A stretch of DNA of 64,000 nt from CAZNPW01 sp964575185 (GTDB lineage Bacteria; Pseudomonadota; Alphaproteobacteria; Rhodobacterales; Rhodobacteraceae): assembly GCA_964575185.1 (NCBI GenBank), contig CAZNPW010000003.1:46365-110364 (forward strand). The letters run 5' to 3'. Shown here piece by piece: positions 1 to 6,495 of the stretch. Made by a program: the position numbers and the translations under genes. The first letter of the stretch is position 1. Every line of letters begins with the position of its first letter. Below the pieces are notes generated by a model. The model saw only the letters and a list, made by a program, of their open reading frames with translations, did no database searches and was not told where the DNA came from.

Positions 1-240
1 CGCATAGGGCACGACCATCTGCCAGGCTGCGACCACCTGTCCGCCCGTCGCCTGGACCGCGGCCGCATCGCAGCCGAGGCCGAGGTCGCAGGTGACGCGG
101 TACAGGTCGACGCCGACCATGTTCAGGATCAGCGCGGCCGCGGCAAGGAGCTGCAGCCAGAAGGACCGCGCCTTCCATGCCGCCAGCTGCGGCAGCGCGA
201 GGTTGTCGGGGGGCAGGATACGGGGCAGCGCATGGCGCAT
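1..240 (-). CDS. phage membrane protein, lysis region (3' end missing)
   Basis: The reading frame starts at an ATG preceded by GAGGAGA about 7 nt upstream and stays open for 80 codons to the window edge. Residues about 27-45 (WLQLLAAAALILNMVGVDL) form one hydrophobic segment, followed by a Cys/Gly-rich stretch. It starts 12 nt after the amidase stop. Small membrane proteins next to an endolysin are often holins or lysis accessory proteins, but I cannot recognise the family. The C-terminus is outside the window. Confidence 0.6.
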   Translation of the reverse strand, partial: MRHALPRILPPDNLALPQLAAWKARSFWLQLLAAAALILNMVGVDLYRVTCDLGLGCDAAAVQATGGQVVAAWQMVVPYA

Positions 241-252
241 CGGCGTCTCTCC

Positions 253-1095
253 TCACGTGATGTCTTCGGCGTAGCGCCCGACGATCCAGCCCTCGCGGCC
301 GGCGAAGATGACCTTGACCCACTGCCGGCCGCCGAAGGTGCCCGACAGCAGGACGGGGACCTCGGTCCCGTTCGGGATCGTCGCGATGACGTTGGGGTTG
401 AAGGACGGCCAGCGCCGCATGTTGAGGCTCGCCCCGGGCGCGGCGATGCGGACGTACTTCTTGCCGTCGCCGACCTCCTGCGCCTGCGCATCCGCCTCCT
501 CGTCCGACGGATCGTCGCGGCCGAGGATGCGCGCGCGCAGCGGCTCCATCGGGAACAGCGGGTTCGGGTCCACCTTCCGGCCCGGGCTGACGTACCAGTG
601 GCCCCGGATGTCCGTCAGCGTCTTGACGGATGCGAACAGCGCCAGCAGCAGCTGCTCGACCGCGTCGACCTGCACCTCGGGGTAGGCCGCCCACGACCCG
701 GCCCCATGCTCGGGCGTGGTGATCTCGGTCACGCCGTAGAAGGTCTTGCCGAACCACGCCTGCCCGACGCCCTCCGCGATGGGCACGAGCCGTCCGGGGT
801 TCTCGATCTCGATCCCGATGCTGAACGCATTCACGTCCGCACGGCCATGGTAGCTCGACTTCCCCGCATGACCGGCGCGTCGGTTCGTGGGCACGAGCTG
901 CGTGATGAACCCGTCGATCGCCACCACGAAATGCGCGCTGGCCCCGGTCGATGCCGCCAGCCACGCGACCGACGACCCGTTCCCTAAGCGTCCCGCCGTA
1001 TCGTGCAGGATCACGACCTCGGGCACGATCACGCCCCCGGTCAGCTTCGCCGCGACAAAGGGCGCACCTTCCAGCCTGTGCCTGGTGATCTTCAT
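253..1095 (-). CDS. N-acetylmuramoyl-L-alanine amidase with C-terminal SH3 domain (phage endolysin)
   Basis: This 280-residue protein is an Amidase_2 (AmpD/PGRP-like) zinc enzyme that cleaves the MurNAc-L-Ala bond of peptidoglycan. The zinc ligands are recognisable: His31 in VVILHDTA, His76 in RRAGHAGKSSYHG, and the RGHWYVSPGRKVDP segment with His166 and Asp176. Residues about 211-280 form a bacterial SH3-like domain ending in GREGWIVGRYAEDIT, which probably binds the cell wall. There is no signal peptide, so export would need a holin. It lies downstream of mor, as expected for a Mor-activated lysis unit. Confidence 0.88.
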   Translation of the reverse strand: MKITRHRLEGAPFVAAKLTGGVIVPEVVILHDTAGRLGNGSSVAWLAASTGASAHFVVAIDGFITQLVPTNRRAGHAGKSSYHGRADVNAFSIGIEIENPGRLVPIAEGVGQAWFGKTFYGVTEITTPEHGAGSWAAYPEVQVDAVEQLLLALFASVKTLTDIRGHWYVSPGRKVDPNPLFPMEPLRARILGRDDPSDEEADAQAQEVGDGKKYVRIAAPGASLNMRRWPSFNPNVIATIPNGTEVPVLLSGTFGGRQWVKVIFAGREGWIVGRYAEDIT

Positions 1096-1102
1096 CGACA
1101 GC

Positions 1103-1177
1103 GCCCCGGTTGATCGGGGCCAGAATGGCGGACACGCGCCTCCGCATACATCCGCAAGGGCCTGCGGGGGGGGGGGG
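1103..1177 (-). promoter_or_regulatory. mor-amidase intergenic control region with dyads and a 12-base homopolymer
   Basis: The gap between the mor stop and the amidase start holds a 6-bp-arm dyad (GCCCCG at 1103-1108 with CGGGGC at 1115-1120). A second dyad (GCGGA at 1128-1132 with TCCGC at 1141-1145) has an 8-bp spacer. A run of 12 G on the plus strand at 1166-1177 touches the mor stop codon. In Mu, Mor activates the middle promoter from a dyad just upstream of it, so the second dyad is a candidate Mor site. No canonical -10 is evident. Confidence 0.4.
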
Positions 1178-1552
1178 CTACAGCAGCGACGGCTGGCGCG
1201 GGTCGGACTTCGCGTCGGCCAGGTATCCCCGTACCGTCACGTCCGACGTGTGCAGTCTGCGGGCAATCTCGGCTTTCGACAATCCCTGCGCGTGCAGCAC
1301 CCGCGCGATCCACGGCTTGCCCGTCGGCACCCGCGCCGGCAGGCCCCGCAGCGCGGCCCGCTCGCCCAGCCGCCGCGCGCCTTCCAGCCCCACGACCTCG
1401 ACCAGCCGCGACCGGCCCTTCGGGTCGCGGGCAAGGTACAGCTCGGCCCCCCCGAACGCGAGGAGGAAGGCCACCGCGACCTCGACCCCCAGCTCCTCGA
1501 CATACGGGGCCAGATGCGCCGGCGGGGGGATGTCGGACGTGCGCGCGATCAC
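1178..1552 (-). CDS. mor: Mor-like transcription activator
   Basis: The 124-residue protein starts at a GTG that overlaps the upstream stop (GTGA). The C-terminal half carries a helix-turn-helix, GLSKAEIARRLHTSDVTVRGYL, of the type found in Mu Mor/C activators. The N-terminal half is a short alpha/beta dimerisation-like segment. In Mu, Mor is the last early gene product and switches on middle transcription. Here it is likewise the last regulator before the lysis genes. The assignment rests on the C-terminal HTH, length and position. Confidence 0.7.
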   Translation of the reverse strand: MIARTSDIPPPAHLAPYVEELGVEVAVAFLLAFGGAELYLARDPKGRSRLVEVVGLEGARRLGERAALRGLPARVPTGKPWIARVLHAQGLSKAEIARRLHTSDVTVRGYLADAKSDPRQPSLL

Positions 1553-1833
1553 GCCTCCCGGCCCCGCCGCGCAGGACCGGCATGGTCGCGCGGCCGCACA
1601 TAGGCCCGGTCGGGCTCCTTCGGGACGACCGACACGACCGTCGGCCCGGTGCCCGCGTCGCTGCGGATCAGGTAGACGTGGTCCTCGACCACCACCGCCT
1701 GCGCGCCACCCGCCGCCGCAGCTTCCAGCCGCCGCGCGATCTGCCGCCGCAAGCCCTCGATGTCGAAGCCGCCGACGCGCTCGAGGTGCCGCAGCACGGC
1801 GTGGTCGCTCACGCGCAGGCGAGGCGTCTTCAT
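1549..1833 (-). CDS. hypothetical phage protein
   Basis: This 94-residue basic protein overlaps gemA (ATGA) upstream and mor (GTGA) downstream, so it is translationally coupled in the early operon. It begins with a possible small helical domain (SDHAVLRHLERVGGFDIEGL), continues with a beta-rich part (VVVEDHVYLIRSDAGTG) and ends in an Arg-rich tail. The Arg/His-rich start and tail suggest nucleic-acid contact, but I do not recognise the family. Confidence 0.6.
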   Translation of the reverse strand: MKTPRLRVSDHAVLRHLERVGGFDIEGLRRQIARRLEAAAAGGAQAVVVEDHVYLIRSDAGTGPTVVSVVPKEPDRAYVRPRDHAGPARRGREA

Positions 1834-2273
1834 GGCCTAGGCCTTGTCACGGGGATCCCCGCGCGCCGGCACATCGCCTTCAGCGCCTCGGTCACGTCCC
1901 GGATGCGCTCGAAGTCGGCCAGCGTGTCGATGTCGATCGGCACCGCCCCCCAATGCGCCGCGAACCGCTCGCGGATGAAGGCGTTCAGCCCCGCCGCACC
2001 CCCGACCTTCACCGCGCCCGCATCGTGCAGCAGCCGCCACAGGACATGGCAGAACCGCACGTCGGGCCGCGCCGCAGGCTTGCGCTGGCCCTTCGAGGCC
2101 ACCTTGAACCCCGCCTTCTTCAGGGCATCCACGACCTTCTGCTGCTCGGCCGCGCTCATGTCGGTCAGGCTCGCCTTGCCCGTGACGCGCTGCTGCAGCG
2201 CCCGCCGCGCGTCCTGGTCGAGCCCGAGCGCGCGGCACCCCACATGGATCGTGCGGATCAGCTGCGCGCTCAT
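1830..2273 (-). CDS. gemA: GemA-like regulatory protein
   Basis: The 147-residue protein starts at MSAQLIRTIHVGCRALGLDQ, a start fixed by its ATGA overlap with the upstream stop. The N-terminus resembles Mu GemA (gp16 family): IHVGCRALGLDQDARRALQQRVTG, then a Ser/Ala-rich linker, a Lys-rich segment and a C-terminal helical domain. In Mu, GemA modulates host DNA topology and gene expression. It sits two genes before mor, as in Mu. Confidence 0.75.
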   Translation of the reverse strand: MSAQLIRTIHVGCRALGLDQDARRALQQRVTGKASLTDMSAAEQQKVVDALKKAGFKVASKGQRKPAARPDVRFCHVLWRLLHDAGAVKVGGAAGLNAFIRERFAAHWGAVPIDIDTLADFERIRDVTEALKAMCRRAGIPVTRPRP

Positions 2274-2527
2274 GGCTCGGGGTCCTCCTCGTCCTCGACC
2301 TGCCACGCTTCGCGCTCGCGCTTCATGATGTCCCGCGCGATCGCCGCCAGCGCGCCCTCGATCAGGGCGGGCAGGTCGACCGCATAGGACAGCCCGCCAT
2401 TAACCCGCACATGCAGCTGCTCGCAGGTCAGGCTGACCGTGTGCGGGATGCCCGCGAACTCGCCCTCGCCCTCGGCCAGGACCTGTCCCTTCGGCGCGGT
2501 GGCGGTGCGTTTCAGGCGGGGGGTCAT
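2270..2527 (-). CDS. hypothetical phage protein
   Basis: An 85-residue protein with a basic N-terminus (MTPRLKRTATAPKG) and a strongly acidic C-terminus (VEDEEDPEP). The middle part (GIPHTVSLTCEQLHVRVNGGLSYAVDLPALIEGALAA, in two hydrophobic patches) looks like a small alpha/beta fold. It is coupled to gemA by a 4-bp overlap. I do not recognise a family. Confidence 0.6.
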   Translation of the reverse strand: MTPRLKRTATAPKGQVLAEGEGEFAGIPHTVSLTCEQLHVRVNGGLSYAVDLPALIEGALAAIARDIMKREREAWQVEDEEDPEP

Positions 2528-2560
2528 GCGGGCCTCCCGGGGAAGGCCCGCAGACTGCGC

Positions 2561-2779
2561 TCAGCCCCTGGACGGCGCGCCGTCGCGCGGGACGTAGTTC
2601 TGAAGGCGGTCCGCCGCAGGTTCGACAAGGTCGTCGATAAGGCCCACCAGCGCCGCGAGGTTCTGCGCGGGCACGTCGGCATTCGGCGGCAGCTCGTTGA
2701 GGACCAGGCGCAGGCCCCGGAGGGCACTCGCCCCGATCCCCACCATGTCGCGCGGGTCCTGGGAACAGCGGTTGCACAT
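2561..2779 (-). CDS. hypothetical phage protein with N-terminal CxxC
   Basis: A 72-residue protein that starts MCNRCSQDPRDMVGIG and continues as an amphipathic helical segment (RLVLNELPPNADVPAQNLAA). The single CNRC pair could bind metal only as a dimer or with other ligands. It starts 1 nt after the antirepressor stop region and precedes the 85-residue gene. The function is unknown. Confidence 0.55.
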   Translation of the reverse strand: MCNRCSQDPRDMVGIGASALRGLRLVLNELPPNADVPAQNLAALVGLIDDLVEPAADRLQNYVPRDGAPSRG

Positions 2780-2780
2780 G

Positions 2781-3428
2781 TCAGTGCGTCCCGAACAGCG
2801 ACGGCTGGTCCAGGAGGCGCTGCTGCGCGGGCGGCAGCGGGATCAGGCCGAGCCTGCGGCAGTGCCGCTGCAGGTTGCGCATCGCGTAGACCGAGGTCTG
2901 GACCAGCGGCGCGATCCGGCTGGCGGCAAGGCCGACCGACATGAACCGCACCGCCGCGAAGGACGGCGCGTCCGCCAGCACCTTGGCCCGCGCGGCCCGC
3001 ACCGCCTCCGGCTCCATCTGCGACACCGCCAAGGGCGGCATGGGCAGCCGCTCGAAGTCCTCGGCTTCCTTCATGCCCGGCAAGCCGAACATCTGACCGA
3101 GCTGCCGTTCCAAGGCGTCGTAGAGGCCGCGCTTCATCGAAACGACGAAGGGTCGCCGCTCCACCTGCACTCGGTCCGTCTGGATCATCATGATCCAGGC
3201 CGCGAAATGACCCATCCTGAGGGTCAAGGTTTCCTGCGCCCCGCCCGCCGAAGGTATGGTCATCATGACCATACCTTCCGCCAGTTCGGTGTCTTGGATT
3301 TTGCGATATTGGCTCTTCCAGCTGAGCCCGATGTGGTCGCTCAACTGCTTCGGGGCAACGTGCCAGTGCCCGTGCTGCCGGTAGGCGTGGCCATGCCAGC
3401 CATCGTAGAAGACCGGGAAGGTCTGCAT
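2781..3428 (-). CDS. phage antirepressor, P22 Ant N-terminal domain
   Basis: The 215-residue protein begins with a P22_AR_N-type domain: a short strand, then WHVAPKQLSDHIGLSWKSQ and the hydrophobic FAAWIMMIQT core at about residues 75-82. The C-terminal half is helical and basic. In P22, Ant binds the repressor non-covalently and induces the phage; here the partners would be one or both S24 repressors at 14-16.7 kb. The gene is preceded by its own promoter, a structured leader and a strong AAGGAG site 6 nt before the ATG, so it can be expressed apart from the rest of the early operon. Confidence 0.72.
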   Translation of the reverse strand: MQTFPVFYDGWHGHAYRQHGHWHVAPKQLSDHIGLSWKSQYRKIQDTELAEGMVMMTIPSAGGAQETLTLRMGHFAAWIMMIQTDRVQVERRPFVVSMKRGLYDALERQLGQMFGLPGMKEAEDFERLPMPPLAVSQMEPEAVRAARAKVLADAPSFAAVRFMSVGLAASRIAPLVQTSVYAMRNLQRHCRRLGLIPLPPAQQRLLDQPSLFGTH

Positions 3429-3434
3429 CCGTTT

Positions 3435-3594
3435 CTCCTTCGGTTACGCGGGGGCCGATGCCCCCGGGTGTTGCAAAGACCGCCGAAGGACAGTCCCCAT
3501 GCGCCTTTGGGCTTTCGCCTTGGACATGCGCGCATGGCACCCGGAGTTCGATCGCTTCGAGGGAAGCGCCGTCAAGGGGCGTAACCGCCTTCGG
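3435..3594 (-). ncRNA. structured, switch-like leader RNA upstream of the antirepressor
   Basis: Read on the minus strand, this leader shows a 9-bp closing helix (CGGTTACGC at 3587-3579 with GCGTAACCG at 3449-3441). It encloses a 6-bp hairpin (3568-3553), an 8-bp stem (3537-3530 with 3504-3497) capped by a GGC-GAAA-GCC tetraloop hairpin, and a G5/C5 hairpin (3465-3450). The Shine-Dalgarno segment CCGAAGGA (3443-3436) is perfectly complementary to TCCTTCGG (3490-3483) inside the leader. The same TCCTTCGG can instead pair with an upstream CCGAAGG (3594-3588). The two pairings exclude each other, as in a riboswitch or attenuator expression platform. No ligand or known class is recognisable. Confidence 0.5.
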
Positions 3595-3637
3595 TAGTCT
3601 CGCCGGAGCGCTTTGCACGGCGCTGGCCGACTGGTCG

Positions 3638-3666
3638 AAGATGTTGCGGTTCGCCGGAATTGTCAA
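3638..3666 (-). promoter_or_regulatory. candidate promoter of the antirepressor-gemA-mor unit
   Basis: On the minus strand a perfect TTGACA (3666-3661) is followed by a 17-bp spacer and CATCTT (3643-3638). Transcription would start near 3631, giving a leader of about 200 nt that contains the bistable structure. The strong -35 and weak -10 suggest help from an activator; a 27-bp palindrome lies 33 bp upstream. Confidence 0.45.
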
Positions 3667-3698
3667 ATCCCCATCACCCGGCCGGGGAGCGTCCATCA

Positions 3699-3725
3699 AA
3701 GGGGTGTGCGTGACGCACACCCCTT
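3699..3725. promoter_or_regulatory. 27-bp near-perfect palindrome (operator-like)
   Basis: Two 13-bp arms, AAGGGGTGTGCGT and ACGCACACCCCTT, are separated by one base. The sequence is not followed by a T-run on either strand, so an operator for a dimeric regulator is more likely than a terminator. It sits between the upstream terminator and the -35 box of the antirepressor promoter. The phage's Mor, HTH or ParB-like proteins are candidate binders. Confidence 0.5.
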
Positions 3726-3767
3726 CCGCGCTCGACCCGGCCCGGGTGAAGGGTTGGTTCACGATGT

Positions 3768-3802
3768 CAAAGAGCGCGGGGCGAACCTTCCGCCCCGCGC
3801 TC
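3768..3802 (-). terminator. intrinsic terminator ending the upstream early operon
   Basis: On the minus strand the 12-bp arms GAGCGCGGGGCG (3802-3791) and CGCCCCGCGCTC (3783-3772) flank a 7-nt loop, and TTT follows directly. It lies about 100 bp after the ASCH gene stop. A further imperfect inverted repeat lies at about 3805-3845. Together they would separate the transposition operon from the antirepressor unit. Confidence 0.55.
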
Positions 3803-3902
3803 GACATTACCGGCCCGCCCTGCGCCTGGGCAGGGGGGCGGGTAAAGATCGCGGGACAGCAGGGTTGGCAAACGGCGCGTTTCGCGAAGCCGCGCGCGGG
3901 GC

Positions 3903-4313
3903 TCATGCCGCCACCCCCATTGCCTCGAGGGGTGCCGCCCATTCGATCAGGACCCCCTCGAACCGCGCGAGCGCCCGATGCTTCTCGCGCCAGAACCGCG
4001 CCATGTCGTCCGCGTCCCGGAACCCGTCGCGCAGCGCGAAGTCGTCGAGGTCCAGCACCCGGCAGCCGCCCGCCCAGACCCGGCCGATCTCCCCGCCGGG
4101 GCCGAAGCGCATGTCGAGCTCCAGCACGTCCGTGCAGCGCACGTCCCGGACGATCTTCGCGGCCTCGGGCCCGCGCAGCCCGACATACAGCTGGATCAGC
4201 TCCCCCCGCCGCGCATGCCGCCCGGGCAGCGCCCGCGGTGCGCGGATCGTCTGGCGCTTGTACCCCTGCCGGATCGGCTCCACGAACCGCGGGTCGAAGG
4301 TGTAGGCGACCAT
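3903..4313 (-). CDS. ASCH-domain-like phage protein
   Basis: The 136-residue protein starts at MVAYTFDPRFVEPIRQGYKR, placed by its ATGA overlap with the upstream gene. The opening (FxPRFVxPIxxGxKRQTIR) is typical of ASCH / PUA-like beta-barrels that bind RNA or modified nucleobases. The middle part, ELIQLYVGLRGPEAAKIVRD, fits the strands after it. An aromatic and basic C-terminus follows (ARFWREKHRALARFEG). It is the last gene before the terminator at 3.8 kb. The role in phage biology is unknown. Confidence 0.6.
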   Translation of the reverse strand: MVAYTFDPRFVEPIRQGYKRQTIRAPRALPGRHARRGELIQLYVGLRGPEAAKIVRDVRCTDVLELDMRFGPGGEIGRVWAGGCRVLDLDDFALRDGFRDADDMARFWREKHRALARFEGVLIEWAAPLEAMGVAA

Positions 4314-4591
4314 CACACCACTCCCGCCTTGCGCGTAGCCGTGATCCAGTTCCTGACCGCGCCGGCCAGCCCATCGTTCGCCGACGCCCGCCGCCCGCAG
4401 ATGCGGACCCAGGCGGGCTCCGAGGTGTGGCCGAACGCCCCGCCCTCGCGGCGGATCGCCTCGATCATCGCGAGCACCTCGCGCGCGTGGATCGCTGCAT
4501 CGACATGCCGCGGCGTCCGGCACTGGCCGAGCTGCGCCTCCAGCCGGTCCGCCACGGCGAGGGCGTGCGTGTCGGGAGTAGGGCCGGTCAT
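4313..4591 (-). CDS. hypothetical phage protein
   Basis: A 92-residue protein starting MTGPTPDTHALAVADRLEAQ; the start is set by a 4-bp overlap with the preceding stop. It is mostly helical (HVDAAIHAREVLAMIEAIRR) and ends in a basic segment (RNWITATRKAGVV). It is coupled at both ends to neighbours. I do not recognise a family. Confidence 0.6.
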   Translation of the reverse strand: MTGPTPDTHALAVADRLEAQLGQCRTPRHVDAAIHAREVLAMIEAIRREGGAFGHTSEPAWVRICGRRASANDGLAGAVRNWITATRKAGVV

Positions 4592-4833
4592 TGCGCCCTC
4601 CCCAGTCGCATGACGACGGCGTCGTGCATGCCGTCGAGCATCCGGATCACTTGCGACTGGCCGTCGGGGTGCAGATTGTCGACGACCGCGGCGAAGGACA
4701 GCATCCAGCCGTGCCAGGCGTCCTCGTCGTCCAAAAGCCCGTCGAGCGCCCACAGCGTTTCAACCAGGTGCGCGGCGTCGTCGTTGAAGGCCTCGGCAAG
4801 TTCGTCGGTGCCCACGGAAGCAAGGATGTCCAT
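4588..4833 (-). CDS. hypothetical acidic phage protein
   Basis: An 81-residue, acidic, helical protein (DELAEAFNDDAAHLVETLWA; later VIRMLDGMHDAVVMRL). It starts 10 nt after the gam stop and overlaps the next gene by 4 bp. The function is unknown. Confidence 0.6.
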   Translation of the reverse strand: MDILASVGTDELAEAFNDDAAHLVETLWALDGLLDDEDAWHGWMLSFAAVVDNLHPDGQSQVIRMLDGMHDAVVMRLGRAQ

Positions 4834-4843
4834 TCCCGCCCCC

Positions 4844-5365
4844 TCACGCCTTCGCCGAGGCCGAGGTCATCTCGGCCGGCTCGATCACGAAGTCCTCGCC
4901 CTCGCTCGCGATGGTCACGCCCGCGATGGCGCCCGCCCGCTCCGGGTCGGCCAGCATCGCCTCCTTGTTCGGCTCCTCGCGGACGCGGACGAAGTCGGTG
5001 GCCCCGACCGCCTTGCAGGCCGCGATCACCGCCTCGACCCCGCGCAGCGTCACGCGCGGCGGCCGCGACCGCCACAGGACGCGCCCCGTCCCGAACTCGT
5101 GGAACTTGACCCGGCCCGTCAGCGTCCCGCGGTTCGCCTCGCACCAGACCTGGACGCCGCGCTCGGTCTCGGCGAGCTCGGCCGCGGCCTGCGCCGTCGC
5201 CCGCTCGAAGTCCTCCCCCGCCTGCTGGATCACCGCGTCGGCCTCGGCCTTCTTGCCCGCGATGAAGCGGCGCAGCTCGCCCACCCGCGCGACGCCGGCC
5301 GCGGCCTCTTCGCGCGACTGCGGCACCGCCAGCAGGGCGGCGGATTTCGGTTTACGGCTGGCCAT
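4844..5365 (-). CDS. gam: Gam-like host-nuclease inhibitor
   Basis: The 173-residue protein matches the Mu Gam / Ku-like family. A long N-terminal coiled coil (residues about 20-75) is followed by FHEFGTGRVLWRSRPPRVTL and a C-terminal VRVREEPNKEAMLADPERA-type segment. Gam binds double-stranded DNA ends and protects them from RecBCD-like exonucleases. AGGAGG lies 6 nt before the ATG. Its place after the B gene and the small HTH genes matches the Mu early region. Confidence 0.85.
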   Translation of the reverse strand: MASRKPKSAALLAVPQSREEAAAGVARVGELRRFIAGKKAEADAVIQQAGEDFERATAQAAAELAETERGVQVWCEANRGTLTGRVKFHEFGTGRVLWRSRPPRVTLRGVEAVIAACKAVGATDFVRVREEPNKEAMLADPERAGAIAGVTIASEGEDFVIEPAEMTSASAKA

Positions 5366-5609
5366 CGGGGCCTCCTGTCTGGGTGGGGAACAGCGTCAGC
5401 CGGGCGGGCACCGTCTCGCCCGGCAGGGTCACGATCAGGCCGAGCGCGACCAGCGCGCCCGCCATCGCGGCGATCTCGTCGACCGACAACCCGGTCAGCG
5501 CGCGCATGTCGTCGCGCACCACCTTGCCGACGGCCCGGCTGGCGACGGCCAGCATCTCGTCCTGCGCCCAAGGGCGCACCAGGTCGATGGCTGCGATCGG
5601 GCGGATCAT
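5352..5609 (-). CDS. small winged-helix-like phage protein
   Basis: An 85-residue protein starting MIRPIAAIDLVRPWAQDEML, set by an ATGA overlap. The segment DDMRALTGLSVDEIAAMAGALVALG could be a small winged helix, with a following beta hairpin (LIVTLPGETVPARLTLF). Its 3' end overlaps gam by 14 nt. I infer a DNA-binding accessory role, weakly. Confidence 0.55.
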   Translation of the reverse strand: MIRPIAAIDLVRPWAQDEMLAVASRAVGKVVRDDMRALTGLSVDEIAAMAGALVALGLIVTLPGETVPARLTLFPTQTGGPDGQP

Positions 5610-6106
5610 GCCGCAGCCTCCCCGCCCGTCTCGCGGTCCATCAGCGCCCGCAGGCCCGACAGCCGCGTCTCGTCGCCCAGGCCCGGCGCGCGCAGCAGCG
5701 CGTCGACCGAGACGAGTGTCGCGACCAGCCCCTCGAACTCCGCCACCGTGGGCTGGCCGCGCGCGCTCGCCTGCCGCACCAGCCGCATCGCGCCGCGCGG
5801 GTGCAGGTCGCGCAATCGCCGCTCGACCCGCAGCCGCCAGTCCTCGATCTCGCGGGCCGTATGCTGCAGAACCGCCGCCTCGCCGCGCAGCAGGGCGACC
5901 GCCTCGCTGATCGTGCTGGCATCCCGCCCGCCGAACCGCGCACCCATCTGGCCGTGGGTCGCAGGCGTCATGTCGCGGATCAGCAGCCACAGCACCTTGC
6001 GCTGTCGCCGCAGGGCCGAATTGCCGTAGTGACCGGTCAGGTCGCCGGCCGTCCACTGCGACACCTCGGCAAAGGCCGCGATGATCGCCTCCATCTGCGC
6101 GCTCAT
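5606..6106 (-). CDS. phage protein with DnaA domain IV-like DNA-binding region
   Basis: The 166-residue protein starts at MSAQMEAIIAAFAEVSQWTA. Residues about 8-72 resemble the C-terminal domain IV of DnaA: a helix like the VAEYFKIKVADL region, then a basic helix (ALRRQRKVLWLLIRDMT), then the signature-like RFGGRDASTISEAVALL (GGRD at residues 59-62; DnaA has GGRDHTTVLHA). The C-terminal half is a separate helical region. There is no AAA+ domain. It could bind DnaA-box-like sites or help recruit host replication after transposition; that role is inference. Confidence 0.62.
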   Translation of the reverse strand: MSAQMEAIIAAFAEVSQWTAGDLTGHYGNSALRRQRKVLWLLIRDMTPATHGQMGARFGGRDASTISEAVALLRGEAAVLQHTAREIEDWRLRVERRLRDLHPRGAMRLVRQASARGQPTVAEFEGLVATLVSVDALLRAPGLGDETRLSGLRALMDRETGGEAAA

Positions 6107-6495
6107 GCCTGCACCTCCCCCGTCGGCGGGGTGAACCGCACGCACCGCCGGCAGGCGCGGTACATCTGCACCCGCTGGCCGTTCGTGTTCCCGAAGCTCC
6201 GCGCCTTCTCGCGCCACCCACGACAGGTCGCCGGGCTGATGCCCCCCAGCGCCGGGCAGTCGATCGAAAGCCCTTCGAAAGCCCCCTCGAAGACCTCCTG
6301 CACGGCCGGATAGCTGCCCTGATAGACGCGGTTCAGGACCTGGCTGATCACGGTCGGCGAATAGTCCATGCGCTTGGCCACCTGCGCCTGGCTCGCGTCG
6401 GCGCAGGCCCGCGCCATCTCCGCGACCCACCGCGGCAGGTCCGCGCCCCAGGCCGTCCGGGCCTTGTCGAGCGCGGTCATCTGCGGGGCGTTCAT
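6103..6495 (-). CDS. phage HTH regulator
   Basis: A 130-residue protein starting MNAPQMTALDKARTAWGADL. Residues about 32-55 (ADASQAQVAKRMDYSPTVIS) form a lambda-repressor-like helix-turn-helix. The C-terminal part ends in a CRRCVRF motif that could bind metal or nucleic acid. It is coupled by 4-bp overlaps on both sides. The target is unknown. Confidence 0.65.
   Translation of the reverse strand: MNAPQMTALDKARTAWGADLPRWVAEMARACADASQAQVAKRMDYSPTVISQVLNRVYQGSYPAVQEVFEGAFEGLSIDCPALGGISPATCRGWREKARSFGNTNGQRVQMYRACRRCVRFTPPTGEVQA

Noticed and set aside
3430..3906. Minus-strand frame starting MSPARGFAKRAVCQPCCPAI at 3906, coupled by ATGA to the ASCH gene
   Set aside because: It has no stop of its own before running through the antirepressor gene in another frame, and it crosses the terminator, palindrome and promoter. 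The open frame is explained by high GC.
3458..6313. 951-codon plus-strand open frame
   Set aside because: Its translation is Arg/Pro-rich low-complexity sequence antisense to well-supported phage genes (gam, HTH proteins).
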